DNA from: Bacteroidales bacterium
GTDB taxonomy: Bacteria; Bacteroidota; Bacteroidia; Bacteroidales; P3
Length of the DNA stretch: 64,000 nt
Assembly: GCA_017542345.1 (NCBI GenBank)
Contig: JAFXXI010000028.1
Coordinates: 1-64,000 of the forward strand
Direction of reading: 5' to 3'
The first letter of the stretch is position 1, and each line of letters opens with the position of its first letter. Positions 14,134 to 22,697 of this stretch are shown piece after piece. Below the pieces are notes generated by a model. It did not search any database, was not told the DNA's origin, and saw nothing but the letters and a program-made list of their open reading frames with translations. A program made the position numbers and the translations under genes.

Positions 14134-17100
14134 ATGAAAAAGTACGGACTCCTTCTGGCTCTCACATTCATGGTAGGGACCCTCTTGCATGCCCAGGGTA
14201 TTGAAACGGTACTCCTCGACAGCAGTGTCCATAACACGGTGCGCCCTGTTTCTGGCGACGGTACCCGTATCTACGACGATGGCGGATTTAACGGACATTA
14301 CTCTGTCGGTGAAGGACGTGACCTTTGGGTTACTATCTCTGGCAATTGTACTGCTCCGGATGCTTTCTGTTTCATCGTTGAAGAAGTCGACCTTCGTTTT
14401 AAGAACAACGGTCACGCCTGTCCCGACACGCTCTTCATCTATGACGGTCCCGATACCAACTCCCCGCTGCTATGGTTTGCAACAGGCAATGTTATACAGC
14501 CCAACACTTATATAGTTTTTGCCGGTCCCAACAACGTCAGCCAATCGCTTACCCTCCGTCTCAAGGTGTGTGGCGATTGTGGCTCGTGGAACAACACCAC
14601 AGGCAATGGTTTCAGCGTCCTCGTCGACTGCCGTTTCCCCTGTGAAACCATCACGCCGGTGCTCGACAGCATCTTCTATAAAACGCGCAACGGCGTTATC
14701 TATGAATTCGGTCGCATCAAGACTCTTTATGACACTGTGATGCACAAAGAATGGGACGCCTTCGCCCACGACTCTATAACCATCATAGACTCCGTGCCGT
14801 TCTTCGGCGTCAACCTCTGCATGGGTGACGGTGTAATCTTTACAGCCCATTGTGACTACTCCAACAACAACAGCTGGTACACCCCCTCCGACTCCACCAC
14901 CATTTTTGAATGGAACTTCGGTACGGGAGACTCCCTCAGGGGACAAGGTATCACCAGCGTCTATTTTGACCAGTACTTCAGAGTCGACTGCTATGAGCTC
15001 AAACTCAATGCAGAAGACGAAAAAGGATGCAAACCCGCCATCTTCCCCTCCGTCAGAGTTCGAGTGGCAGAAAACCCATTGAAAACCATCTTTACCCTCG
15101 CCGATATCTGTAACAACGACTCCCTCTATGTCAACATGGGCTACGACGGTGACAATGCAACCCTTACCCTTCGAACAGTTGTGTTTGAAGACGTCAAAAC
15201 AAAAACCAACGACGCCCGCACCTTCATCCCCGATGGTCCTAACTGCCCAGGTTCCAACTGCTACCTCGCGCCCGTGGTCTTCGACGACTTCCCCGGCGGC
15301 CGCACTGTCGTCAGCAAAGACGATATCTGCTCCATTTGTGTCAACTACGAACACTCATTTATGGGCGACTACTCCCTCGCCATCATGTGCCCCAATGGAA
15401 GTAAGGCATACCTCAAATATAAAGACAATGCCCCCCCATCGTCCCCCGCAGGAACCTCCTCTGGCGGTAGCCGTTACACAGGCATCCCCTATGGTGGCTC
15501 TAATGACAGCGGCTATGACAAAATGAACGGCGGCAACTATTGTGACACCATCTACAATCCCTATGGTTGGGGCTGGAACTACTGCTTCTCCCGCAACGCT
15601 GACTACACCCTCGTCAACGGACAACCGGCCAATACCCCTAACCCAGCTAACGCGGGAATGGCCAATGGCCCCACTGTAAGCGTTACCCATACTTTCTGGC
15701 CTATCCCAGCCGGATACTCTGCCGCAGGCCAGACATGTGGAACCGTTACTTGCTCCACCCTCGACTCCTCCGACCACGCTGGTAAAATGGACTACTACAT
15801 CTCTGGTGACGATTTCTCCACCCTCATCGGTTGCCCCCTCAATGGTGAATGGAACATCGAAATTTGTGACAACTGGAGCATCGATAACGGCTGGGTCTTC
15901 TCTTGGGCACTCGACATCTGCAACATCATCACTTCCGACTGCCAATACCAGGTCGGTATCGACTCCCTCGTCTGGGCACCCGACACCGCTTCACAATACC
16001 ACGACTATGAACTTGGCCACTACCGTGGTGCCGAAGTCCACCGTGTCAACGACATCGACTCCTACATTCTCACTCCCGACACGGCTGGTACCTTCCCCAT
16101 TAAGGTCTCCATCTATGACGAATTCGGTTGCGTCTGGGATACCACCACACAGATCACCTCTTACTGGGCACCCATGCCTGATCTCGGTCCTGATACGCTT
16201 CTCTGCGGCGTAGATACGCTTCGTCTCTACGGCACCGACCGCCACGCTGCTACCGAGAACTTCTCCTATATCTGGGCCCCCTACGGACAAAACACCGCGT
16301 CCATCCTCACTCAGGACAACCCGGGTTCCGACGTGCGCTATATTGTTCAGGTTACCAATACCAAAAACTACACCCAGTGCACCACCCGTGACACCATCAA
16401 CGTCAAACTTCGCAAGCAGCCGTATCCCTCCTTTGTACCAGAACCCTTCACTCTCGAAGGTTGTGACCCGCTCACCCTCACTTTTGAGAATCATACTGTA
16501 GACGGCGTCAACTACTTCTGGGATTTCGGCGATGGCGTCACCTCAACTCAGGCTTCTCCTACTCATACCTTTACAGAGGGTATTTATGATTTGAAGTATT
16601 ATGTTTCTTCTGACGAAGGGTGTGCCGACTCGCTTATCTTTGAGAAGAGTATTGCGGTCTATTCCTCGCCCAAGGCATCCTTCTCGTGGGATCCCGTCTA
16701 CCCCTCCATCCTCAACCCAGTAATGCAATTCCAGAATAATACTACACCCAAGACTGACGATACTAAGTACTTCTGGGAAATTCAGTACAATAAGCAGAAT
16801 GCACTATCGGTGCAGACGCTTACTGACGAGAATCCTACTTTTGATTTCTCGACCTACGCTGATCCGGGTGATGTCGCTGGTAACTACACAGTCCGACTCA
16901 TCGCGCGCACTGATAACTTGGCTCCGTCGGGTAATATCGTTTATTGCCGCGACACTTCTGAGAATGCAATCCTCCTTGTCAATGACTTCTTGCAGTTCCC
17001 CAACGTTGTTACACCTAATGGCGATGGCGTTAATGACCGCTTTGTCATCCTCAATCTCATTGAAGGTATGGGCTATCCGGTCAATACGCTTGATGTCTAT

Positions 17101-17262
17101 AACAAATGGGGCACCCGTGTATTCCATACGGAGAATATTGCCACAGAAGAGGACTTCTGGGATCCTGCCGATGTACCCGCCGGCACCTATTTCTATCGCT
17201 TCTCTGCCAGAGGATACAACGGTAATATCGAGCATAACGGAGCTATTGAGGTCATTAAATAG
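14134..17262 (+). CDS. Large T9SS cargo with CUB-like, P-like, PKD and type B sorting domains
   Basis: A 1042-residue exported protein. Order: signal peptide (MKKYGLLLALTFMVGTLLHAQ); a CUB-like region (about 50-170, DLWVTISGNC to FIYDGPDTNSP); a long Cys-rich middle with a proprotein-convertase-P-like jelly roll split by an insert (CSICVNYEHSFMGDYSLAIM, then LIGCPLNGEWNIEICDNW); a PKD domain (YFWDFGDGVTSTQASPTHTF); and a C-terminal gliding-motility CHU_C domain (FPNVVTPNGDGVNDRFVI ... LDVYNKWGTRVF ... GTYFYRFSARG). The last is the type B signal for secretion by T9SS and surface attachment. No catalytic residues were recognised; adhesion or structural use is inferred. A terminator follows. Confidence 0.88.
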   Translation: MKKYGLLLALTFMVGTLLHAQGIETVLLDSSVHNTVRPVSGDGTRIYDDGGFNGHYSVGEGRDLWVTISGNCTAPDAFCFIVEEVDLRFKNNGHACPDTLFIYDGPDTNSPLLWFATGNVIQPNTYIVFAGPNNVSQSLTLRLKVCGDCGSWNNTTGNGFSVLVDCRFPCETITPVLDSIFYKTRNGVIYEFGRIKTLYDTVMHKEWDAFAHDSITIIDSVPFFGVNLCMGDGVIFTAHCDYSNNNSWYTPSDSTTIFEWNFGTGDSLRGQGITSVYFDQYFRVDCYELKLNAEDEKGCKPAIFPSVRVRVAENPLKTIFTLADICNNDSLYVNMGYDGDNATLTLRTVVFEDVKTKTNDARTFIPDGPNCPGSNCYLAPVVFDDFPGGRTVVSKDDICSICVNYEHSFMGDYSLAIMCPNGSKAYLKYKDNAPPSSPAGTSSGGSRYTGIPYGGSNDSGYDKMNGGNYCDTIYNPYGWGWNYCFSRNADYTLVNGQPANTPNPANAGMANGPTVSVTHTFWPIPAGYSAAGQTCGTVTCSTLDSSDHAGKMDYYISGDDFSTLIGCPLNGEWNIEICDNWSIDNGWVFSWALDICNIITSDCQYQVGIDSLVWAPDTASQYHDYELGHYRGAEVHRVNDIDSYILTPDTAGTFPIKVSIYDEFGCVWDTTTQITSYWAPMPDLGPDTLLCGVDTLRLYGTDRHAATENFSYIWAPYGQNTASILTQDNPGSDVRYIVQVTNTKNYTQCTTRDTINVKLRKQPYPSFVPEPFTLEGCDPLTLTFENHTVDGVNYFWDFGDGVTSTQASPTHTFTEGIYDLKYYVSSDEGCADSLIFEKSIAVYSSPKASFSWDPVYPSILNPVMQFQNNTTPKTDDTKYFWEIQYNKQNALSVQTLTDENPTFDFSTYADPGDVAGNYTVRLIARTDNLAPSGNIVYCRDTSENAILLVNDFLQFPNVVTPNGDGVNDRFVILNLIEGMGYPVNTLDVYNKWGTRVFHTENIATEEDFWDPADVPAGTYFYRFSARGYNGNIEHNGAIEVIK

Positions 17263-17276
17263 ACTCCCTAAATTAT

Positions 17277-17325
17277 GAAAGAGCGGGGGCGACGGATATT
17301 AGTCCGTTGCCCCCGCTCTTTTCTT
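17277..17325 (+). terminator. Rho-independent terminator after the T9SS cargo
   Basis: A long, nearly perfect stem (AAAGAGCGGGGGC and its complement GCCCCCGCTCTTT, continued inward by GACGGA/TCCGTT) with a six-base loop, then a T/C-rich tail. It isolates dnaG from upstream transcription. Confidence 0.9.
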
Positions 17326-17349
17326 TTTCTCCATATCAGAAAAAAGTTG

Positions 17350-17357
17350 TATCTTTG
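17350..17357 (+). promoter_or_regulatory. -7 box for dnaG
   Basis: TATCTTTG followed by CA; the dnaG ATG starts only 11 bases after the last G, implying a very short leader. The -33 position is T-rich without a clear TTTG. Confidence 0.6.
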
Positions 17358-17367
17358 CACTCCCGAA

Positions 17368-19368
17368 ATGATAGACCAGGAGACCATACAACGCATCATG
17401 GATGCCGCCAGAATAGAGGAGGTTATCGGTGAGTTTGTCTCGCTTAAGAAGCGTGGAGCTAACCATATAGGTTGCTGCCCGTTCCATAACGAGAAGACCC
17501 CTTCGTTCTATGTGTCACCATCGAAAGGTATATTCAAATGCTTCGGCTGTGGCGAGGCGGGCGACGTGGTGAAGTTTCTGATGAAGCACGAACACTACAC
17601 CTATCCCGAGGCGTTGCGCTGGTTGGCCGATAAGTATCATATTGAAATTAAGGAGGAAGAACTTACTGAAGAGCAGAAAGAACGGCAGACCGAGCGGGAC
17701 GGCCTCTTCCATGTTAGTGAGTTTGCTCAGAAATACTTTGCCGATTTGCTCTACAATGACGAGATGGGCCGTGCTGTCGGACTCAGCTACTTCCATCAGC
17801 GGGGCTTGAGTGATGACACTATCAAACGCTTCGGCCTCGGCTATTGCCTTGACGAATGGAGCAATTTCACCGACCATGCTCGTAAGGCCGGTTATAGTGA
17901 CACTGTCCTCGAAAAAACGGGTCTCACTATCGTCAAAGAAGAAACGGGCAAGAGCTACGACCGTTTCCGTGGTCGTGTCATGTTCCCCATCTACAGCATC
18001 TCTGGCCGTGTTCTCGGCTTCTCTGGCCGTATCCTCAGCTCCGAAAAACAGGCGGCCAAATATGTCAATTCGCCTGACTCCGATATTTACAATAAAAGCC
18101 GCATTTTATACGGTCTCTATCAAGCGCGGACAGCTATTGCTAAGGCCAATAAGTGCTATCTGGTTGAGGGAAATGTTGATGTAATTTCAATGCACCAATC
18201 TGGGGTGGAGAACACGGTTGCTTCCTGTGGGACAAGCCTCACCACCGAGCAGATACGCCTCATTAAACGCTATACGCCGAATGTTACAGTCCTCTACGAT
18301 GGTGACTCGGCTGGTATCAAAGCAGCCCTTCGAGCCATCGACTTGCTTTTTGCTGAAGGTATGCATGTCCGTCTGGTTCTTTTCCCTGACGGAGAAGACC
18401 CCGATAGCTATGCTCAAAAGTATGGCTCAACAAAACTGCAGGAGTATCTTGCCTCCCATGAGGACAACTTTATCATGTTCAAGACCCGGGTGCTGCTGGA
18501 TACTGTAAAAGACGACCCCATCCGCAAAGCCGAACTCGTCAGTGATACCGCTCGCAGCATTGCTCTGGTTGCAGATATGCTCGAACGGGCTGAATATGTG
18601 CGGCAATGCTCCCAGTTGCTTCGCGTCAATGAGGATGTGCTGACAAACGCAGTTGCCAAAGCGATAGCCCAGGGAATACGGAAAGAAGGTGCAGAACAGA
18701 AGGCAAGTGCCGAGACACGAGGTGAGGACCGTGTGACGTTTGAAGAAGAACAGCAGCATCAGCCTGATGTTCAGCTCACATCTCATAGTTCTCCGCTTTC
18801 ATCCCCCCCCGAAGTTGAACGCCATCTTGCCCAGCTCCTCCTCAATTACGGAAACGAGAAGCTCTACCAAAAGTATACTGCTCCAGATGGCACGCAGCAA
18901 GAAAGTGCCTACACGGTAGCCGAAATTATCGTCAATGAGCTCTCTGGCGAAGGGCTTGCTTTCACTCACCCCCTCTGTCAGCGCATTTATGAGCAGTGCT
19001 CCCTCATGGTAGGCATGTCGCACAAGGTAGATACAAATCATTTTATCACTTCTTCCGATGAACAGCTACGCACGTTTGCCGCAGCCCTTATGATGGACAC
19101 ATACTCCCTTTGGGTGGATTCATGGAAGAAAAAGGAGATATACCCTCCAAAGATAGAGGATAATCTTCTCAAGGATGTTCAGGACAGCCTTTATGTTTTT
19201 AAGGCACAGCGCCTCTCTCGCATGATTGCCGACTGCCGTGAGCGTTTGCGTACGGCTTCACCTGAGCAGCAGACTCAACTGCTGACAGAAATTCAGCAAT
19301 ATACTCAGGTTGCCCGCCGTATCGGCCTCGCCCTCGGCCATGTAATCAGTCCGACATTCAACAATTAG
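17368..19368 (+). CDS. dnaG: DNA primase
   Basis: Makes RNA primers for replication. The protein has 666 residues. The N-terminal CHC2 zinc domain has ligands C37, H40, C58 and C61 (CCPFHNEKTPSFYVSPSKG, FKCFGCGEAGDV). The catalytic core has the RFRGRVMFPI block. TOPRIM shows LVEGNVDVISMHQSG and the metal site YDGDSAG. A C-terminal helicase-interacting domain follows a variable linker. The linker (about residues 468-482) is encoded by a 7-bp-period array ending in eight C residues. The start at 17368 follows directly from the promoter. It heads a unit with the AAA+ activator, aroA and miaA. Confidence 0.95.
   Translation: MIDQETIQRIMDAARIEEVIGEFVSLKKRGANHIGCCPFHNEKTPSFYVSPSKGIFKCFGCGEAGDVVKFLMKHEHYTYPEALRWLADKYHIEIKEEELTEEQKERQTERDGLFHVSEFAQKYFADLLYNDEMGRAVGLSYFHQRGLSDDTIKRFGLGYCLDEWSNFTDHARKAGYSDTVLEKTGLTIVKEETGKSYDRFRGRVMFPIYSISGRVLGFSGRILSSEKQAAKYVNSPDSDIYNKSRILYGLYQARTAIAKANKCYLVEGNVDVISMHQSGVENTVASCGTSLTTEQIRLIKRYTPNVTVLYDGDSAGIKAALRAIDLLFAEGMHVRLVLFPDGEDPDSYAQKYGSTKLQEYLASHEDNFIMFKTRVLLDTVKDDPIRKAELVSDTARSIALVADMLERAEYVRQCSQLLRVNEDVLTNAVAKAIAQGIRKEGAEQKASAETRGEDRVTFEEEQQHQPDVQLTSHSSPLSSPPEVERHLAQLLLNYGNEKLYQKYTAPDGTQQESAYTVAEIIVNELSGEGLAFTHPLCQRIYEQCSLMVGMSHKVDTNHFITSSDEQLRTFAAALMMDTYSLWVDSWKKKEIYPPKIEDNLLKDVQDSLYVFKAQRLSRMIADCRERLRTASPEQQTQLLTEIQQYTQVARRIGLALGHVISPTFNN
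18773..18807 (+). repeat. Heptamer-like array with C8 tract in the dnaG linker
   Basis: AGCTCAC, ATCTCAT, AGTTCTC, CGCTTTC, ATCCCCC: a degenerate 7-bp-period pattern in the non-conserved linker before the helicase-binding domain. It runs into a homopolymer of eight C (18803-18810) that could be prone to slippage. Confidence 0.45.
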
Positions 19369-19383
19369 AATAACAACTCCGAT

Positions 19384-20586
19384 ATGGATATACAGACTCT
19401 CAAGCAGCGTTACGACATCATAGGAAACGATCCCCGTCTCCTCCTGGCTCTTAACAAGGCCATACAGGTGGCACCCACTGACCTCTCCATACTTATCACA
19501 GGCGAGAGCGGTGTAGGCAAGGACGTCTTTTCCCGTATCATCCATGAGAACAGCCTGCGTAAGCATGTGCGTCAGGGTAGGGGACTCATCTCTGTCAACT
19601 GTGGCGCTATCCCTGAAGGCACTATAGAAAGTGAACTCTTTGGACATGTCAAAGGAGCCTTCACCGGCGCCGACCGCACTCGCAAAGGTTACTTTGAAGA
19701 GGCTGACGGTGGTACCATATTCCTCGATGAGATAGGCGAGCTTCCCCTTGCCATGCAGGTTAAATTGCTCCGTGTACTCGAAAACGGAGAGATAATCCCC
19801 GTCGGTAGTAGCACAGCGCAGAAGATTAATGTCCGGGTGGTGGCTGCCACTAATGTCGACATAGTCGAGGCTGTCCGCAATGGACGCTTCCGCGAAGACC
19901 TTTACTACCGCCTCAACCAAATCAGTATTTATCTGCCTCCTTTGCGTGAGCGTAAGGACGACATCCCGCTGCTATTTAGGAAATTCTCTTCTGACGTAGC
20001 AGAGAAATACCATATGCCGCCCATTGTGCTTACCGACGATGCCAAGCGCATTATGATGGACTACCCGTGGTACGGCAATGTGCGCGAGCTGAAGAACATC
20101 ACCGAGCAGATTGCCGTGGTAGAGACTGAACGCACTATCACTCCCGCCATCCTGCAGAACTACCTCTCTTATGTGCCCAGCGAAAAGATGCCCGCCCTTG
20201 TTGCCGGAGGCACCGTACAGGGCTCTCAGATTACCGACCGCGAACTTCTACTGAAGGCCTTGAGCATGGGACAGATGATTAATGAGATGAGGCAGGAAAT
20301 CAATGAACTCCGTCAGATGGTAGGCAGTATGACCAGCCAGTCTTCACTCATCACACCCCAACCATCTCTCATTACCCATAGCTCATCTTTACCTCCCGCT
20401 CAGGAAGAAGAGTTCCTTACCCCCGAAATCATTGAGGACGAAAGTGTGGCCCTTGAAGAGCGCGAACGTACGGCAATCCTGCATGCTCTCGACCGCCATC
20501 ACGGTAACCGTAAGCTAGCCGCTGCCGACCTGCACATCTCCGAACGTACGCTCTACCGCAAACTGAAAGAATACAGCATCGAATGA
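19384..20586 (+). CDS. Sigma-54-dependent AAA+ activator without receiver domain
   Basis: A 400-residue transcription activator. The AAA+ domain begins almost at the N-terminus: Walker A GESGVGKD, the sigma-54 contact loop GAFTGAD, Walker B GGTIFLDEIGE, and arginine-finger region FREDLYYRL. A linker with a predicted coiled coil (MRQEINELRQMVGSM) and a repeat-encoded Ser/Pro stretch follows. A Fis-type helix-turn-helix ends the protein (GNRKLAAADLHISERTLYRKL). The lack of any N-terminal receiver, GAF or PAS domain suggests control by level or by a partner, not phosphorylation. It lies 15 bp after dnaG and overlaps aroA by 4 bp. Confidence 0.92.
   Translation: MDIQTLKQRYDIIGNDPRLLLALNKAIQVAPTDLSILITGESGVGKDVFSRIIHENSLRKHVRQGRGLISVNCGAIPEGTIESELFGHVKGAFTGADRTRKGYFEEADGGTIFLDEIGELPLAMQVKLLRVLENGEIIPVGSSTAQKINVRVVAATNVDIVEAVRNGRFREDLYYRLNQISIYLPPLRERKDDIPLLFRKFSSDVAEKYHMPPIVLTDDAKRIMMDYPWYGNVRELKNITEQIAVVETERTITPAILQNYLSYVPSEKMPALVAGGTVQGSQITDRELLLKALSMGQMINEMRQEINELRQMVGSMTSQSSLITPQPSLITHSSSLPPAQEEEFLTPEIIEDESVALEERERTAILHALDRHHGNRKLAAADLHISERTLYRKLKEYSIE
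20341..20396 (+). repeat. Eight-unit heptamer array inside the AAA+ activator
   Basis: TCTTCAC, TCATCAC, ACCCCAA, CCATCTC, TCATTAC, CCATAGC, TCATCTT, TACCTCC. With 56 bp it is the longest 7-bp-period array in the window. It lies in the linker between the AAA+ domain and the DNA-binding helix-turn-helix and encodes a Ser/Leu/Pro-rich stretch. Confidence 0.6.
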
Positions 20587-21809
20587 ATACCAATGACATT
20601 CGCATCAACTTACCCGCATCCAAGAGCATGAGTAATCGATGGCTGATGATCAACCATCTTACCAATAGCCATTTCCGCATCAACAAGCTCTCTACTTCGG
20701 ATGACACCCGCCTCATGCGACGCCTCTTGACGCAGCTTGAGGAGGGCTCATCCAATCTCTTTTATTGCGACAATGCTGGCTCTGTGGCTCGCTTTCTGAT
20801 GCCGTTGCTGGCTATCACTCCGGGACATTTTGTTCTTACTGGTGATGCCCGTCTCCAGCAGCGCCCCATGGCCCCCATAATCGATGCTTTGCGTCAGATG
20901 GGATTGCGGGTGGAGTGCACTGGCGAAGAGGGGTTCCTCCCGGTCCACATACAAGGCGGCATTCCCTCCAAGCGCACGGTTTCTGTTGACCCGTTGCTCA
21001 GCAGCCAATTTGTTAGCGCCCTGTTGTTGGTTGCGCCACGTCTCCCCGAAGGTATCTCACTCACCATGACCCAACGCCCCACGTCGCGTCCTTACATTGA
21101 GATGACCTGTGATGCCCTTCGTCAGGCGGGTGTTGAGGTGCGCCGTTCCTCGAACGGCCGTACCTACTATGTCCAGCCCATTCCAAACAAAACGGTCGCA
21201 GGGACAATTACTATTGAGCGAGACTGGTCTGCAGCTTCTTATTTCTACACCATGGCATTGCTCCGTCCCAACTTGCGCATACGCCTGTTGGGCCTGCAAC
21301 TTGATTCCTGTCAGGGCGACAGCGCCGCTGCCATCTTCTTCCGTCAGCTCGGCGTGGTCAGCACCGAAGTGCGTTCTCCTTATCGTGCTGCGGGTCGCAG
21401 CGTCACCATTCAGAGCGGTGGCGACCGTGCCAAAATGGTCCAGTTCAACTGCATTGACTGCCCCGACCTTGTCCCCACATTCGCTGTGGCCGCCGCCGTC
21501 GCGGGACAGCGTACCATTCTCAAGGGTGTCAGCAATATCGCCCTTAAGGAGAGCGACCGCATGGTGGCTATCACCACTGAGCTGCGCCGCATGGGTGGCA
21601 AAGTCAATGCTTCGGGCGACGAGATGCATATCCTCCCTGCGCCGCTCAAACCTACAGAGACCGTCCGCACCTATGGCGATCACCGCATTGCCATGGCCTT
21701 CGCCCCGATGCGTCTCCTCTTCCCTGACCTGAAGATAGAGCATCCTGAAGTTGTGGGTAAATCCTTCCCCGAGTTCTGGGACGAGTTTGAGAAAGTGCTG
21801 AATGTGTAA
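20583..21809 (+). CDS. aroA: 3-phosphoshikimate 1-carboxyvinyltransferase (EPSP synthase)
   Basis: Sixth step of the shikimate pathway: joins PEP to shikimate-3-phosphate. The protein has 408 residues, slightly shorter than the E. coli enzyme, as usual in Bacteroidota. PASKSMSNRW is the N-terminal phosphate-binding segment, DNAGSVARFLMPLLA the PEP-site block, and LKESDRMVAI and YGDHRIAMAFAP the C-terminal signatures. The ATG overlaps the AAA+ activator stop (ATGA); the end overlaps miaA by 8 bp. Confidence 0.95.
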   Translation: MNTNDIRINLPASKSMSNRWLMINHLTNSHFRINKLSTSDDTRLMRRLLTQLEEGSSNLFYCDNAGSVARFLMPLLAITPGHFVLTGDARLQQRPMAPIIDALRQMGLRVECTGEEGFLPVHIQGGIPSKRTVSVDPLLSSQFVSALLLVAPRLPEGISLTMTQRPTSRPYIEMTCDALRQAGVEVRRSSNGRTYYVQPIPNKTVAGTITIERDWSAASYFYTMALLRPNLRIRLLGLQLDSCQGDSAAAIFFRQLGVVSTEVRSPYRAAGRSVTIQSGGDRAKMVQFNCIDCPDLVPTFAVAAAVAGQRTILKGVSNIALKESDRMVAITTELRRMGGKVNASGDEMHILPAPLKPTETVRTYGDHRIAMAFAPMRLLFPDLKIEHPEVVGKSFPEFWDEFEKVLNV

Positions 21810-22635
21810 AAAGCTTATCATTATTGCCGGTCCCACCGCTGTCGGCAAGACCGCTTGTGCTGTGCGGCTGGCCAAGGAACTGGCCACCGAGATTGTCTCT
21901 TGTGACTCGCGCCAGTTCTACCGTGAGATGCGCATAGGTGTCGCGCGCCCTTCCGACGAAGAACTGGCAGCGGTGCCGCATCACTTCATTGCTTGCCGCT
22001 CGGTGACCGACCCCTACAACATCTTTGACTATGAGCAAGACGCAATGACTGAGATTGATGCCCTCTTCAAGACGCATGACACTGTTATTGCCGTCGGCGG
22101 CAGCGGACTCTATATCGATGCCCTCTGTGCCACTCCCGCACGTCTTCCGAGCCCATCTGACGAGTTGCGTGCCGAGTTGCAGCAAATGCCTCTTGAGGAA
22201 AAACGGGCAAAACTCCGCCTGCTCGACCCCGACTATTATGCCCGTGTGGACCTTCGCAATCCTGTTCGACTTCAGCGCGCCCTCGAAGTGTGCCTCACCG
22301 CCGGTCGTCCCTATAGTGTTATCCTCGCCGAACAGGTCGTTTCACAGCGTCCTTTCGCCATCGATGTGCGGGTGCTCCGGTTGCCCGCTGCCGATCTTCG
22401 AGCCCGTATCGATTTCCGTGTTGACCAGATGATGGCCGACGGGCTCCTTGAAGAGGTGCGTACCCTGCTCCCTTACCGCCATTTAAATACCCTCAACACA
22501 GTGGGCTACCGCGAGTTGTTTCCCGTCCTCGACGGCACCGCCAACCTCTCTGGCGCAATCTCTCAAATCAAACTCAACACCTGGCATTACGCCCGCAAAC
22601 AACTCACCTGGATGCGGAAATACGCTACTGTATAA
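21802..22635 (+). CDS. miaA: tRNA dimethylallyltransferase
   Basis: Adds the isopentenyl group to A37 of tRNAs reading UNN codons. The 277 residues carry the P-loop AGPTAVGKT at 9-17, the DSRQFYREMRIG block, AVGGSGLYIDAL, and NTVGYRELF toward the C-terminus. It is slightly shorter than the common ~300 residues. Last gene of the dnaG unit, closed by a strong terminator right after the stop. Confidence 0.94.
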   Translation: MCKKLIIIAGPTAVGKTACAVRLAKELATEIVSCDSRQFYREMRIGVARPSDEELAAVPHHFIACRSVTDPYNIFDYEQDAMTEIDALFKTHDTVIAVGGSGLYIDALCATPARLPSPSDELRAELQQMPLEEKRAKLRLLDPDYYARVDLRNPVRLQRALEVCLTAGRPYSVILAEQVVSQRPFAIDVRVLRLPAADLRARIDFRVDQMMADGLLEEVRTLLPYRHLNTLNTVGYRELFPVLDGTANLSGAISQIKLNTWHYARKQLTWMRKYATV

Positions 22636-22674
22636 AAAGAAAGCCAACCGATTCTGTCGGTTGGCTTTCTTTTT
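22636..22674 (+). terminator. Rho-independent terminator after miaA
   Basis: AAAGAAAGCCAACCGA, loop TTCTG, TCGGTTGGCTTTCTTT: a 16-bp perfect stem whose 3' side runs into T's. Its A/T flanks make it bidirectional, so it can also end the convergent lipoprotein gene. Confidence 0.95.
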
Positions 22675-22697
22675 ATGCCTTACTATTCTATTCTCTG

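Noticed and set aside
20341..20396. CRISPR-like array
   Set aside because: Units are 7 bp, contiguous, degenerate and within a coding frame; there are no spacers and no cas genes in the window.
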